64,000 nt of DNA from Halocaridina rubra (GCA_037179515.1 JAXCGZ010004123.1:1-64000), one strand, 5' to 3'; counted from the first letter of the stretch, positions 1 to 15,564 are shown. A program made the numbers and translations. Notes: generated by a model from the letters alone, not told the origin.

Positions 1-23
1 TCACTTGTTCAGTCTAACTCACT

Positions 24-911
24 GTAAATTAATTCATGAATATGTTTGCAAATGATGCAAAGATTGTGAAGAAAGTAAAAAACGAGAACAATGGGAGAGA
101 ACTACAGGAGGATCTAAATAGTCTGCATGAGTGGTCAGAAAAGTGGCTAATGAAATTCAGTACTTCAAAATGTAAGGTAATGAGAATGGGTACAAGTGCA
201 AGAAGGCCCAAGCTTGACTACTCGGTGGCTGGAGTACAACTTCAAGAGACAGAAAATGAGAGAGATCTAGGAGTAAACATACTGGCAGATTTGTCTCCAG
301 AAATACATATAAATGGCATAGTAAGGGCAGCATATGCATTCTTATCAAATGTAAGGGTAGCCTTCAGGCACATGGACAAGGAAATGTTCAGAAATATTTA
401 TGTAACCTATGTGAGGTCAAAACTCGAATATGCAGCCCCCTTTTGGAATCCACACTTGAAAATGCACATAGCTAAGCTTGAAAAAGTTCAAAGACATGCC
501 ACGAAACTGGTGCCAGAAATACGCTATCTCAGTTATGATGAGAGGCTGAGGGAATTAGACTTACCATCACTCGAAGCTAGAAGGTTGAGGGGGATATGGT
601 GACAGTCTTTAAATTCCTTCATGGTTATGATAGAGTGGATGGGGATCGATATTTTGATATGGCTGGCTCTAGAACTAGAGGTCATAGTTTGAAGCTTCGT
701 AAGAAAAGTTCTTTGCAGGATGTAAGGAAATACTTTTTCAGTGTAAGAGTAGTTGATAATTGGAATTGGCTAAGCGAGGAGGTAGTTAATGCTATCTCAA
801 TCCATAGTTTTAAGGACAGGTATGGTAAGTATCACTAAGTATAAAATGGAACCGATGAGGAGACGGAAAGATACGAGCTTTGGGCTCTTTCCCGTAAACA
901 CAATTAGGTAA
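24..911 (+). mobile_element. CR1/L2-like LINE family X, 5'-truncated copy 1
   Basis: Encodes the back half of the LINE ORF2, starting just before the reverse transcriptase box ([13 protein letters not shown]; the intact copy has ADD, so the first catalytic-box Asp is Asn here) and ending at the family 3' end. The reading frame shifts near 596-602, splitting it into 36-602 and 596-838. The 3' end carries the family hairpin (with one G to A change) and the AATTAGGTAAT tail, then Tigger sequence resumes. Inactive copy. Confidence 0.9.
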
Positions 912-989
912 TACGTGTGCGCCGTTCACGTTGTGCTTATTAATACGTTTTGCTTGTGATTTTTTTACTCGCATATTTTAACCTTTGCA

Positions 990-1072
990 ATGCCTCCCAA
1001 GCATCCTTCATCTTCTAAGGCTTCTTGTAGTGAGCCTAAGCGGCAAAGGGAACTGTTAACCATAGCAGATAA
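990..1072 (+). pseudogene. Tigger transposase N-terminal fragment
   Basis: Starts MPPKHPSSSKAS and ends near LLTIADK, matching the first 28 residues of the transposase relic at 35999. It would be the start of the CENP-B-type helix-turn-helix DNA-binding region. The coding sequence stops abruptly at a GTAAGTTTACC junction with the element's 3' minisatellite, which marks an internal deletion. Confidence 0.75.
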
Positions 1073-2036
1073 GGTAAGTTTACCTATCACGTACATATAA
1101 ATTTACGTTGCATGCTGTTATTTATAAAGTAAACGGTGGTTTTTTAACAGTGCAGGGAGGGTTTATACAGTAAACGTAAAAATAATTGTAAAATACCTAT
1201 GTACATGAGTATGTCATGTAATTACCACTTCATTCACTATAATTTTATTTACCACTTTCATGTAAATTTATGTTGCTTGCTGTTATTTATAATTGAAAGG
1301 GTGCTTTTTTAACAGTGCAGGGAGGGTTTATACAGTACGTAAACGTAAAAATAATTGTAAAATACCTATGTACATGACTATGTGATGTAATTACCACTTC
1401 ATTCACCATAATTTTATCTATTTCTTTCATGTAAATTTACGTTGCTTGCTGTTATTTATAATGTACAGGGTGTTTTTTTAACAGTGCAGGGAGGGTTTAT
1501 ACAGTACGTAAACGTAAAAATAATTGTAAAATACCTATGTACATGACTATGTGATGTAATTACCACTTCATTCACCATAATTTTATCTATTTCTTTCATG
1601 TAAATTTACGTTGCTTGCTGTTATTTATAATGTACAGGGTGTTTTTTTAACAGGGCAGGGAGGGTTTATACAGTACGTAAACGTAAAAATAATTGTAAAA
1701 TACCTATGAACATGAGTATGTCATGTAATTACCACTTCATTCACCGTAATTTTATCTATCACTTTCATGTAAATTTACATTGCTTTCTGTTATTTATAAT
1801 ATAAAGGGTATTTTTTTAACAGTGCAGGGAAGGTTTATACAGTAAGTAAACATAAAAATAATTGTAAAATACCTATGTACATGAATATGTCATGTAATTA
1901 CCACTTCATTCGCCGTAATTTTATTTTTCACTTTCATGTAAATTTACGTTGCTTGCTGTTATTTATAATGTAAAGGGTGTTTTTTTAACAGTGCAGGGAG
2001 GGTTTATACAGTACGTAATGTAAAAATAATTATTTT
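1073..2036. repeat. Tigger 3' minisatellite, about six units of 165-169 bp
   Basis: The block ACAGTGCAGGGAGGG recurs at 1147, 1312, 1481, 1650, 1819 and 1988, giving a period of 165-169 bp. The same unit is found at 5484-5880, 37840-38150 and, reversed, in 54200-54370, always next to a Tigger end, so it belongs to the element and not to the host. Confidence 0.9.
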
Positions 2037-5962
<3,926 letters not shown>

Positions 5963-6144
5963 TATATATATACTGTATACAGTATATATATATATTTTTT
6001 CTTTATATATATTAGCCTTGTGATAAGAAATCATGATTGTTATTAAGTACAGATTTTCTCTCCTAGTGCTAATGGTATAAGATGTTCTCTCATTTTGTTT
6101 CTTCTTATAGGTTGATTTTTTCAAAATGAATATTCCAAATTGTG
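5963..6144. other. AT-rich spacer
   Basis: Short TA-rich stretch followed by unassigned sequence. Nothing recognisable. Confidence 0.4.
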
Positions 6145-6465
6145 CAAAAGGGAGAGAACTCTATAATTATAACTCCCCGTCTCCTAGTCGGATTCACATT
6201 TTACTCTTGAACACTTTATCATATATATGAGTATCCTTACGTTGCCAGTTCTAGTTACCAGCTATTGTTATACAAAAACGTACTTTCTTAAACTGTGACC
6301 TCTTGTTCTAGAGTCATTCATATAAATAGTTTGCATCTTACTGACTTATGTCATAATCATGAAGGAATTTAATAACCCTTAGCATATCCCACCTCTTCCT
6401 TCTAGCATCGAATGAAGGTAAGACTAACTCCCTCAGCCTTTCCTTGCAATCGTAACTCATTTTTT
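6145..6465 (-). mobile_element. LINE family X, old diverged 3' fragment
   Basis: Read on the minus strand it aligns along its length with the 3' part of the LINE at 6637-8245, with many substitutions. The coding frame is lost. It lies next to a much better preserved copy in the same orientation. Confidence 0.65.
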
Positions 6466-6477
6466 CTTTACATTTAA

Positions 6478-6635
6478 GTGCCGATGTGTGTCCCCAATTT
6501 TGGGAGGTGGATATGGGCAGATTAAAGCTTGGGGAATTAAGACTGGATGTCCTTTCTAATGCCCCGCTATGGGCTCCAATGCAGGTCCGTCACCTCCTGA
6601 GTTGAGTATTTTACTGCAACGCTACGGCGGTCCTT
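6478..6635 (-). mobile_element. tRNA-derived SINE family A
   Basis: Shares the family body (GGGGAATTAAGACTGGATG, TAATGCCCCGC) and the tRNA-like head at its right end, so it is oriented minus. Family A copies in this window are about 130-170 bp and share a head with a B-box-like GTTCGAGCCC and a tail resembling TTAATAGTGACAC. Confidence 0.75.
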
Positions 6636-6636
6636 G

Positions 6637-8245
6637 TGATTACCTAACTGTGTTTACGGGAAAGAGCCCAAAGCTCGTATCATCCCGTCTCCTGATCGGT
6701 TCCATTTTCTACTTAGTGATACTTATCATACCTGTCCTTAAAACTATGGATTGAGATAGCATTAACTACCTCCTCGCTTAGCCAATTCCAATTATCAACT
6801 ATTCTTACACCGAAAAAGTATTTCCTTACATCCTGCAAGGAAGTTTTCTTACGAAGCTTCAAACTATGACCTCTAGTTCTAGAGCCAGCCATATTAAAAT
6901 ATCGATTCCTATCCACTCTATCATAACCATGAAGGAATTTAAAGACTGTCACCATATCCCCCCTCAATCTTCTAGCTTCGATTGATGGTATGTCTAATTC
7001 CCTCAGCCTCTCATCATAACTGAGATTACGTATTTCTGGCACCAGTTTCTTGGCATGTCTTTGAACTTTTTCAAGATTAGCTATGTGCTTTTTCAAGTGC
7101 GGATTCCAAAAGGGGGCTGCATATTCGAATTTTGGCCTCACATAGGTTACATAAATATTTTTGAACATTTCCTTGTCCATGAGTCTGAAGGCTACCCTTA
7201 CATTTGATAAGAATGCATATGCTGCCCTTACTATGCCATTTATATGTATTTCTGGAAACAAATCTGCCAGTATGTTTACTCCTAGATCTCTCTCATTTTC
7301 TGTCTCTTGAAGTTGCACTCCAGCCACTGAGTCGTCAAGCTTGGGCCTTCTTGCACTTGTATCCATTCTCATTACCTTACATTTTGAAGTATTGAATTTC
7401 ATTAGCCATATTTTTGACCACTCATGCAGACTATTTAGATCTTCCTGAAGTTCTCTACCATTGTTCTCGTTTTTTACTTTCTTCACAATCTTTGCATCAT
7501 CTGCAAACATATTCATGAATGAATTTACAGACTGGTAGGTCATTTACATATACAAGGAACAAAAGTGGCCCTAAAACTGAACCCCGTGGAACTCCACTGC
7601 TAACTCTTCTCCATTCAGACACTGAGTGTCTTACTCTAACCCTCTGTTCCCTTCCTTCTAAGTAAGTTTTAATCCATTCCAAGACATTTCCACCTATTCT
7701 AGCCATTGCTTGCAGCTTCCTAATAAGTCTCCCATGTGGAACAGTGTCAAACGCTTTCTGGAAGTCTAAGAATATGCAATGTGCCCAGCCCTCTCTTTCC
7801 TGTAAGATTCAACTTACCTTGTCATAAAATTCTAACAAGTTTGTTACTGTTGATCTACCTTCTCTAAAGCCATGTTGCCTCACTGACAAAAAGTTGAAGG
7901 ATTCCAAGTGAAGAGAGGTATGTTTCCTTAGTAGTTTCTCCATAACTTTGCAAACTATGCTGGTCAAGGAAACTGGTCTATAGTTCAGAGCCGTATCCCT
8001 CCTTCCCTTTTTGAAGATAGGTATCACGTTTGCTTGTTTCCAGCTTCTTGGAATCTCCCCTGACTCCAGTGACGTTTTAAATTTGATTCTTAGTGCCACT
8101 GATATTGAGTTTGCACATTTTTTAAGTACATGAGGGGATATATCATCAGGACCTATAGCTTTATGAACATCAAAATCCATCAGCGCTTTGCATACCTCTG
8201 TGGCTATACGGTTGATGTTCTCTAATACCGGCCCATGAGTGTTCC
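6637..8245 (-). mobile_element. LINE family X, 5'-truncated copy 2 (frameshifted)
   Basis: The minus strand encodes about two thirds of ORF2 in three broken frames: 8180-7809 (MDFDVHKAIGPDDISPHVLK, start of the reverse transcriptase), 7706-7497 ([20 protein letters not shown]) and 7543-6713 ([12 protein letters not shown] through the C-terminal SIHSFKDRY). The family 3' hairpin lies near 6655-6690. Truncated inside the reverse transcriptase near 8245. Inactive. Confidence 0.92.
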
Positions 8246-8640
8246 TAACTAAATGCTAGATATAAAATTTGGTAACCTCAGGCAGAATCTTTGCGAGATA
8301 TATGGCATAGTTCATTGTTTTTTTCTCTAGTAAACAGCTTGTTGATGTTTAATTTCAGTTTTCTCTCAACTTTATTAATAGTGATATTTTTCTCATGCTG
8401 GACAGAGTGAAATATAGTATCTCATGACAATCCTTTCTCATTGCCACCCCATCACTTCCCGTGATTGTTTTACATATAGCTGTTATTTTTTATAACTATA
8501 ATCGTACAAGGAGCAGTCTTGAGTTTTTTTTTATTTTTTTTTTACTTGTCATGATGTAGGAAACTGGAAAAATAATTCATTTCCATTTTATAAGTGTCTT
8601 TAGGAGTTAATAATGTGTATTATCATCAGTGATTCCTAGG
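8246..8640. other. No gene or repeat recognised
   Basis: AT-rich stretch with homopolymer T runs. No supported coding sequence. Confidence 0.4.
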
Positions 8641-8642
8641 AA

Positions 8643-8808
8643 TGAGCTAGTGCAGTTGTTGAAGCACTTGACTGAGGAAAAGACAAACTCGCTTTAAAAC
8701 CCATCGCAGGACATTAGGAAGTGCATTCAACTTTAACTCTCCAGTAACATCCTCTCTGTGTCCACCCACAATCGAATGGTAATTAATAGTGACACATGAA
8801 GCACCAAA
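8643..8808 (+). mobile_element. tRNA-derived SINE family A
   Basis: Plus-oriented copy: decayed tRNA-like head (AAGCACTTGACTGAGGAA), body CATTAGGAAGTGCATTC and tail AATTAATAGTGACAC. It is close to full length for the family. Confidence 0.75.
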
Positions 8809-8999
8809 AAATATATCAGCAGCACTTTCCATGTTTACAGAATGTTGCTTTGATGTACCAGCCACATCCACCTCTTGCATTATACACGTTTTCTCCACTC
8901 AGTACTTTTTTCATTGATCACTGTCAGTAGATTGTTTCAATCTTTTTCATCCTCTTCTCCTTCTCTTCTATACTAAACATCATATTTCTGGCGTACATA

Positions 9000-9100
9000 A
9001 TTGTATTCTCTTTACATGACATGAAGAGCATACATACATACGTATACTTGTCCGCAATCCCCCTTGTAAGGAGGGTGGCTAAGTCAAAACGCACACATCC
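9000..9100 (-). mobile_element. RTE-like LINE 3'-end fragment
   Basis: Contains ATACATACATACGTATA next to the palindromic CCCCCTTGTAAGGAGGG. Both match, in reverse, the 3' end of the RTE-like LINE at 28965-32340. No coding sequence remains. Confidence 0.6.
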
Positions 9101-9149
9101 ACCAGGAATTAATATACCTAAATCACTCCTCTTAGCTCTTTGGAGATGA

Positions 9150-10476
9150 ACCTTAAGGGTTTTTCGTGCCTTACAAACTTACTGTCTTTTTATTCAGAAG
9201 TTTACGAGGCAGTAGATTGTGGCAAAGAATATGATACAATATATCTAGATTTTAGCAAAGCTTTTGATAGAGTTCCTCACAAAAGATTAGTTAAAAAGCT
9301 GGAAGCTCATGGTATAGGAGGAGCTGTGCTCAGATGGATCAAACAATGGTTAAAAGACAGAAAACAGAGGGTTTGCATAAATGGAGAGAAATCAGAGTGG
9401 GGCTCGGTTACAAGCGGGGTACCACAAGGCTCGGTACTGGGTCCTCTATTATTCATCGTATATCTAAATGACCTGGATTCGGATATCAGTAGTAACCTAA
9501 GTAAATTCGCAGACGACACTAAAATAGGTAGAACTATAAATGGAAAAGAAGACATTCATGCTTTACAGGAAGATCTAAATAGATTATCTGAATGGTCGGA
9601 CACATGAAAATGGAATTTAATGTTGAAAAATGTAAAGTAGTTAAAATGGGTACTATAAAAGACAATACTAGTTATAAGCTAAATAACCATGAAATCATGA
9701 GTTCTCAGTGTGAAAGGGATTTGGGAGTTCTTGTGAGTAGTAGTCTTAAGCCAAGTCAGAAATAAAGCAGTCAGAAATAAAGCAAACAGAATTTTAGGAT
9801 TTATCTCAAGAAGCGTCAGCAATAGGACGGAAAAAGTTATTTTGCAGCTCTATCTTGCATTAGTTAGGCCCCATTTAGATTATGCTGTGCAATTCTGGTC
9901 ACCCTATTATAGAATGGAAATTGAATCCTTGGAGAGAGTGCAACGAAGAATGACCAAGATGATACACAATATCAGAAATCTACCATATGAGGACAGATTA
10001 AAAAAACTTAATCTACATTCTCTAGAGAGGCGAAGAGTTAGGGGGGATATGATTGAAGTGTATAAATGGTTTAAAGGGATTAACAAGGGAGATATTAATA
10101 AAGTTTTAAAAATTCATGATCAAACCAGAACTCGTAATAATGGATTTAAGCTTGATAAATTTAGGTTCAGAAGGGAAATTGGTAAAAATTGCTTTGGTAA
10201 TAGAGTAGCTGATGCATGGAACAAGCTTCCTAGTATGATAGTAAATGCCAATACCTTAGACACCTTCAAATGTAGATTAGATAGACATATGACAGAGGTA
10301 GGGTGGGTATGAATAGGTTAGTGCTTATTAGAAAAATCATAAAAAGAAAAACAGAATAAATAAGTAGAGTAGAATAGAATAGGTTAGACATGCTGAAAAT
10401 ACAATTAAAAAATGGAGCTGCCTCGTGTGTGCCAGTAGGCATGTTGCAGTGTCCTCTATTCTTATGTTCTTATGTT
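9150..10476 (+). mobile_element. CR1-like LINE (second family), 5'-truncated
   Basis: Encodes reverse transcriptase palm sequence IYLDFSKAFDRVPHKRL, GVPQGSVLGPLLFIVYLNDL and the catalytic FADDTKIG (9140-9607), then after frame breaks the C-terminal part LALVRPHLDYAVQFW through LDTFKCRLDRHM (9842-10312). The 3' end is a short tandem of TTCTTATG (10459-10476), the kind of octamer microsatellite tail used by CR1 elements. About 60 percent identical at best to family X, so a separate family. Frameshifts at about 9605 and 9760-9840 kill it. Confidence 0.9.
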
Positions 10477-10689
10477 AAAATCTTCTCCTGTACACTTCTT
10501 GACATTATAAAAGTGAATCTTAAGAGTACTTATAACACTTGTGTTATATATAATTTAATGTTTAGCTTGGCTTTGCACTTTTGATAATATTATATTGCTA
10601 ATTGAACGTTGTACAGTAGTGGTTTCTATTTAAGTAAGCAGGTTAGATTTTTCTGCTTCCCTAGGTCATTCTCTCTCTGTCTCTCATTC

Positions 10690-10805
10690 AGCATTTTCCT
10701 CTTTATTTTCTGGGGGTGGGGGTGGATTAAATATGTCTCCTTCATTTTTCCCTGCATGTCATACATATTGACTAAACGGGACAGAGCAAGGCCATTAGTA
10801 TCTGC
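10690..10805 (+). mobile_element. RTE-like LINE 5'-end fragment
   Basis: GGGGGTGGATTAAATATG...CCCTGCATGTCATA...TTGACTAAACGGGACAGAG resembles the 5' untranslated start of the RTE-like LINE near 28980-29060. Short and isolated. Confidence 0.45.
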
Positions 10806-11202
10806 ATTATAAACCTACAATACAGTATATGGCTATATTGATGATTGCTTTGCAAGGGAAAACTGATATTTTTTACTTAAGAAAATGTGCTTTGCATCCA
10901 TGGCAGTCTCGTGGTTTCTGTTAATGAGTCTGTATACAGTCGATCCTCGTAAAACATCGTTCCGACTTACTTTGTATTGCCGTTATGACAAAGGCCAAAA
11001 AATAATTAATAAATTATAAATAGATTATTTTTTTTTACCTACCTGGCTGGTGCAATAAATTCAAACCACGCACCAAAATAGTTTGTGAGAATGGCGAAGG
11101 AATACACAGCCTGCAGCACTGCTGTATTCATGTTTATCAAGTTAATGGATCTATATATTTGGTTATATTGTAGGATTATATTGAATTTATAAAAAGAACA
11201 TG

Positions 11203-11396
11203 TTCCGGTTTTACGTCACGGACTCCCTTATCAACCAAGGGCTAGGACGGTTGCCTTCTTGCGAAGGACTTGTTTTGGCAGATGTAATCCTTACGCAGAG
11301 TGCATGCCTTTGCTAACCTCAGACCGTGGCGGGGCGCGAACCCTCGACCTGACGCCTCAGAGTCGGAGACGCTACCGACTGAGCCACGGCGACTAC
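11203..11396 (-). mobile_element. tRNA-derived SINE family B with 20-bp target-site duplication
   Basis: A 194-bp insert flanked by identical 20-bp copies of GAATTTATAAAAAGAACATG (11183-11202 and 11397-11416). On the minus strand it starts with a tRNA-like head: A box TGGCTCAGTCGGTAGCGTC and B box GGTCGAGGGTTCGCGCCCC. A decayed relative is at 52800-52998. The perfect duplication points to a fairly recent insertion. Confidence 0.93.
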
Positions 11397-11855
11397 GAAT
11401 TTATAAAAAGAACATGCAGCTGTAATACGATTTTATTCAAAATACACATGAATACAAAGCTAGCAAACACAGCTGTATTCATATTTATCAAGTTAATGGC
11501 TTTATTTATTTATTTGTTTATATGTTTGGTTATATTGAATGATTATATTGAATTTAAAAATAACACAAACGCATAGCTGTAAATACGATTTTATTCGAAA
11601 TACACACTAATACAAAGCTAGCAAACACAACTGTATTCGTATTTATCAAGTTGATGGCTTTAATTATTTATTTTTTATATTGAATACTTGGTTATATTGA
11701 AGAATTAAATTTGATTTAATAATAAAAAATACCAAACACATAGCTGTAAATGCGATTTTATATGAAATACACACGAATATAAAGCTAGCAAACACAACTG
11801 TACTATACTGTATTTGTATTTATCAAGTTAATGGCTTTAGCAAACACAACTGTGA

Positions 11856-12196
11856 TTACCTAATTGTGATTACCTAATTGTGTTTACGGGAAAGAGCCCA
11901 CAGCTCGTATCTTCCCGTCTCCTCATCGGTTCCATTTTATACTTAGTCATACTTATCATACCTGTCCTTAAAACTATGGATTGAGATAGCATTAACTACC
12001 TCCTCGCTTAGCGAATTCCAATTATCAACTACTCTTACACTGAAAAAGTATTTCCTTACATCCTGCAAAGAAGTTTTCTTACGAAGCTTCAAACTATGAC
12101 CTCTAGTTCTAGAGCCAGCCATATCAAAATATCGATCCCTATCCACTCTATCATAACCATGAAGGAATTTAAAGACTGTCACCATATCCCCCCTCA
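11856..12196 (-). mobile_element. LINE family X, short 3' copy 3
   Basis: Minus strand encodes only the last 84 residues of ORF2 (GDMVTVFKFLHGYDRVD through SIHSFKDRY) plus the 3' hairpin. The TGATTACCTAATTG tail unit is duplicated at 11852-11885. It interrupts the 160-bp minisatellite. Confidence 0.9.
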
Positions 12197-12810
12197 CTAT
12201 ACTGTTTATGTATTTATCAAGTTAATGGCTTTATTTATTTATTTGTTTACATATTTGGTTATATTGAGGAATTATATTGAATTAAAAAAAAATATATATA
12301 TAGTTCTAAATATGATTTTTTTCAAAATACAGTACACACTAATATAAAGCTAGCAAACACAGCTGTATTCGTATTTATGAAGTTAGTGGCTTTATTTATT
12401 TATTTTTTTATATACAGTATTTGGTTATGTAGAGGAATTATATTGGATTTGATAATAAAAAATACCAAACACATAGCTGTAAATACAATTTTATTCAACA
12501 TACACACGAATAAAAAGCTAGCAAACACAGCTGTACTATATTCGTATTTATCAAGTTAATAGCTTTGTTTATTTATTTGTTTATATATGTGGTTATATTG
12601 AAGAAATATATTGAATTTAAAAAAATACCAAACACATAGCTGTAAATACAATTTTATTCGAAATAGTTTGTTGAGTGCAGTGTAAGAATCAAGCATCATG
12701 CGGCATTTGAAGTGGGAGAAGAGCCACTGCTCAATTTATTCCCGCCTGCCATACTTTGTCTAGTGCTTTCGTCTGCTGTCTTGTTGTGTTCGCTCGTTGC
12801 TGACATTACT

Positions 12811-12992
12811 ATGCCTCTCAAGCGTGTTGTGATAGTTCTGATGGTAGTGCCACTAAGAAAAGAAAAGCAATCACCATGAAAAGTGAAATTGAAGTGGTAA
12901 ATCTTGTTAAAATTGAGAATCTTCTACAAACATTGGCTGCAATCTCGGTGTAGCCTGTACAACCGTACCCACGATCATCAAATCACATGAAT
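12811..12992 (+). pseudogene. Tigger B transposase N-terminal fragment
   Basis: ATGCCTCTCAAGCG start gives MPLKR, followed after a frame slip by SDGSATKKRKAITMKSEIE and a decayed helix-turn-helix region (about TTVPTIIKSHE). This is the characteristic start of Tigger/CENP-B-like transposases. Catalytic part absent. Confidence 0.65.
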
Positions 12993-13700
12993 AAAAGTAA
13001 GAAATACAGTACCTAAAGTTTTGCATAATATGTTTATGCTTATAAGTGTAGTTTTATTATGCAGTATCTTACAATGAGAACTTATAGTACAATATTTTTT
13101 TCTGTAGAGTATGTACGGTACTGTATGTTCTTTTGCCTCTCCAGACTCCCTTTCCCCATCTCCTCAGCAGCTGCCTCTCAAGCTTCCTCCTAATAAGCCA
13201 GTCTCTCCCTCCCAATGCAAGCAAACCAAATGAGTAAAACAATACAGCATCTACAGTTTTGTACTATACAGTGTTATTGTAGTGTAATACAGTACAGATA
13301 TTTTTATGTTTATGTGTAGTTTTATTATACAGTACCTGTATCTTACAAAGAGAACTTTATTTCTATAGATTAATGTTAATTTAAATGGTAAGCAATATTA
13401 TTAAGATTAGTTTCAGTATATTTTCTTATCATAGATTACAAACATATATATTTTTCTAATGTTTTAAATAATTTATTTTTAACATAGGTTGGAGGCCCTA
13501 GGTTCGAATTTAGGTGGATTCTGATTTACGTTGAAATCCGCTTTCAGTCAGTTGTTAGGAACGGAACCCTGACGTTACATGAGGACCCCCTGTACTCCTT
13601 CCAGGAAAGAGCGACATTATCATTTCATCATTATGTACTTATATATAATATACACATAATATCCCTATATATTGAATTCAGTATCTTGTTTTTATTCCAG

Positions 13701-13878
13701 ATTTATCTTTGGATGCTAGTAAAAACTCCTCAAGCCTTGATGCATTGCCAGATATTCACCCCAAACTCCCTCAAATTGAAATAAAAGGGGCATTTCATGA
13801 TGTTCGAGTCTCTTTTGTGTTTAACGTCCAGCACTTTTATCTTCAGTTGGGAAATAAGGGTAACAATATTTTTGAGAG
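13701..13878 (+). CDS. Tudor gene exon (first visible)
   Basis: Acceptor TTTATTCCAG before 13701, donor AG|GTAATT after 13878. It opens in phase with 2 bases of a split codon, so earlier exons exist. Encodes a polar linker then IKGAFHDVRVSFVFNVQHF, the usual first strand of an extended Tudor domain (compare SPSHFYV in the second one). No upstream partner exon was recognised in 1-13700. Confidence 0.82.
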
Positions 13879-14159
13879 GTAATTGATTGTTTCTTTAAGA
13901 ACCTTTGGCTGATATACTGCCCACCATTAGCAATGCAGCTTCTTATTTCTGTGTTGTATGATTCCAACGTGTCCATGTCCACCTCCATTCAAATGGGGAC
14001 TATTTGCAACACAAAAGAGTGCAAAGAAATAGAGTTCTAGCTGCAAGATTACATGCACACCTTTCTATATTGTCAGTGAAAACTTTTTCAGTTAATGTAT
14101 GTGATACAAAGGATCATAGTTTCTTTAAGATTATGTAATTGTTGTATCTGTTTGCAAAG

Positions 14160-14316
14160 ATTTCAGCATTGTATGCAGGAACACTATGCGAAGTCCAGCA
14201 AGTCTCTGAAAGTTAAAGGTGGATTTCCAGTAGGATCTTACTGGGCTGTTCGTGATGATAGTGGGACATGGTACCGTGGTATGATCATACCCAGAGGTGA
14301 AGTGTCATGTGGACAG
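14160..14316 (+). CDS. Tudor gene exon: first Tudor barrel, start
   Basis: Begins after CAAAG, ends CAG|GTGAGA. Completes the AG|A arginine codon from the previous exon. Encodes HYAKSSKSLKVKGGFPVGSY then WAVRDDSGTWYRGMI, the first two strands of a Tudor barrel with its conserved W-x-R pattern. Confidence 0.9.
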
Positions 14317-15207
14317 GTGAGACAATATATTACTTTATCATCTCAGTGAGGTGTAGATAATTCTGTAGTTTTGAAGGTATATGAAAAAACTGAGAGTCAG
14401 ATGCAGGTACAAGAATGCTGCTGAGAATTGAATGAAATATCTGTAGGAAGCCATTCTCATCATTTGAGTTTTAGTAATGCATGTTATCATTCTAGCATCC
14501 TTCGGTAAAGGTATACTTCAACCTAATTTTTCATTCTATAGTTTCATCTTGTTTTTGCCTCCTCCTGGGGTCCCTCCCCTACGTCCTGTCTGGGTCATAA
14601 TGGTATGATTTGGTTGGCAAACTGCATGGAGTTATACCATATACTGAATTGTGTCATAAAATTGATATAGTATTCTGTCTTTATTTGATAAATGTGTGGT
14701 GTATTAACATATAGATGTTTTACTTCTTTCTTTGCCTAATATTCCTTAATAGAAAAATAAATTACTTTGGTTTTTCCTTTTGATTGTAAAGTCTTCTCTC
14801 TTGAAGTGGTGTGTGGAAATTTATTCTCTGTGATATACTTGAAAATGTTTAAGTCATAATTTTTCTTTTTTACATGAAAGATGTGGGACAGGCATGTTTG
14901 CTCTTTTCAGACCTCGAGATACAGAAAACACTATTTCAACAGATGTTGTCATTATTAATTTGAAACAGCTAGCCTGTTGTTTCATGTTGTTTAGTTTAGA
15001 TGTAACTGAAGAACTTTTTTCTTGATACAGTAATTACTTTAATGATGTCCTATCGTAAAATGGACTGATTTCTATAAAATTGTCGAATCTTGTAATATTT
15101 CAGATGTAACTATGAAACTGTGTCCTTAATGTCGTAAATAAGTCATTGATGTCCGGTTGCAAAATGGACTGAATTATACACAACTCTTGTATCTGGTATT
15201 ATTTCAG
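14317..15207. other. Intron, no insert recognised
   Basis: AT-rich intron. Nothing else recognised. Confidence 0.5.
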
Positions 15208-15357
15208 ATGAACAAATGTGACAATGCTCGTGAAAAAGTCAAGGTTAGATATGTAGACTGTGGTAGAGAAGAGACAGTTGATATTAAGCAAATCCGAAGA
15301 CTGCACAAGGACTTCAGGAAGATGCAAATATTGGCTTTACGCTGTTCCCTGCATCAG
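15208..15357 (+). CDS. Tudor gene exon: first Tudor barrel, end
   Basis: Acceptor ATTTCAG, donor CAG|GTATTT, phase 0 on both sides. Encodes KVKVRYVDCGREETVDIKQI, the classic V-x-Y-x-D-x-G core of Tudor that forms part of the methylarginine pocket, then RKMQILALRCSLHQ leading into the SN-like half. Confidence 0.92.
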
Positions 15358-15564
15358 GTATTTATACATCTGCTTAGTAGACTGTTCCATAGTTTGTTTA
15401 TGCAAATATTGCTGCCTTATATATTTAACTTGAAAGTTATTTCAGAAAATATGAAGTAAATTTATGATTCTATTGAGCATGTACGTAGCTACAGTTTTTC
15501 TTCTGCTTAGTTCTGTTAGCAGTGACCAAAGCAGGTTTGGCTTCTGGTGAGTGTGTACTTTGAC

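Larger units (their letters stand above)
1..2036 (+). mobile_element. Tigger (pogo-group) DNA transposon relic A, internally deleted and interrupted by a LINE
   Basis: Bases 1-23 match the leader of the better-preserved Tigger at 35052-38234, and the same leader resumes after about 911 (compare 35910-36000). A transposase start codon follows at 990, but the coding part breaks off near 1072 and runs straight into the 3' minisatellite, so most of the transposase is deleted. The LINE at 24-911 split the leader. The far 3' end with its terminal repeat reappears at 5484-5962, on the other side of the tRNA-like array. The left terminus is outside the window. Confidence 0.75.
11105..12690. repeat. 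Minisatellite of about 160-bp units inside Tigger B
   Basis: The block CTGTATTCGTATTTATCAAG recurs near 11121, 11472, 11631, 11808, 12202, 12363 and 12530, each followed by TTATATTGAA... and AAGCTAGCAAACACA. Spacing is about 160 bp once the nested SINE and LINE are removed. Confidence 0.85.
10937..13592 (+). mobile_element. Tigger relic B with internal minisatellite and nested insertions
   Basis: Left terminus CAGTCGATCCTCGTAAAAC and right terminus, read in reverse, CAGGGGGTCCTCATGTAAC form matching terminal inverted repeats. TA flanks both ends (10935-10936 and 13593-13594), as expected for a Tigger insertion. Inside are a 160-bp minisatellite, a SINE with target duplication, a LINE fragment, and the start of a transposase. 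Most of the transposase is missing. It ends about 110 bp before the first visible exon of the Tudor gene. Confidence 0.8.

Noticed and set aside
157..348. 63-residue frame (MIRMHMLPLLCHLYVFLETN) on the antisense of LINE copies, recurring at 7204, 19763, 43832, 48668 and 50494
   Set aside because: It is the reverse-strand shadow of ORF2 coding sequence. It recurs only because the LINE does.
13955..14010. Possible SINE A fragment (CACCTCCATTCAAATGGGGA)
   Set aside because: Only about 25 bp match, too short to call.
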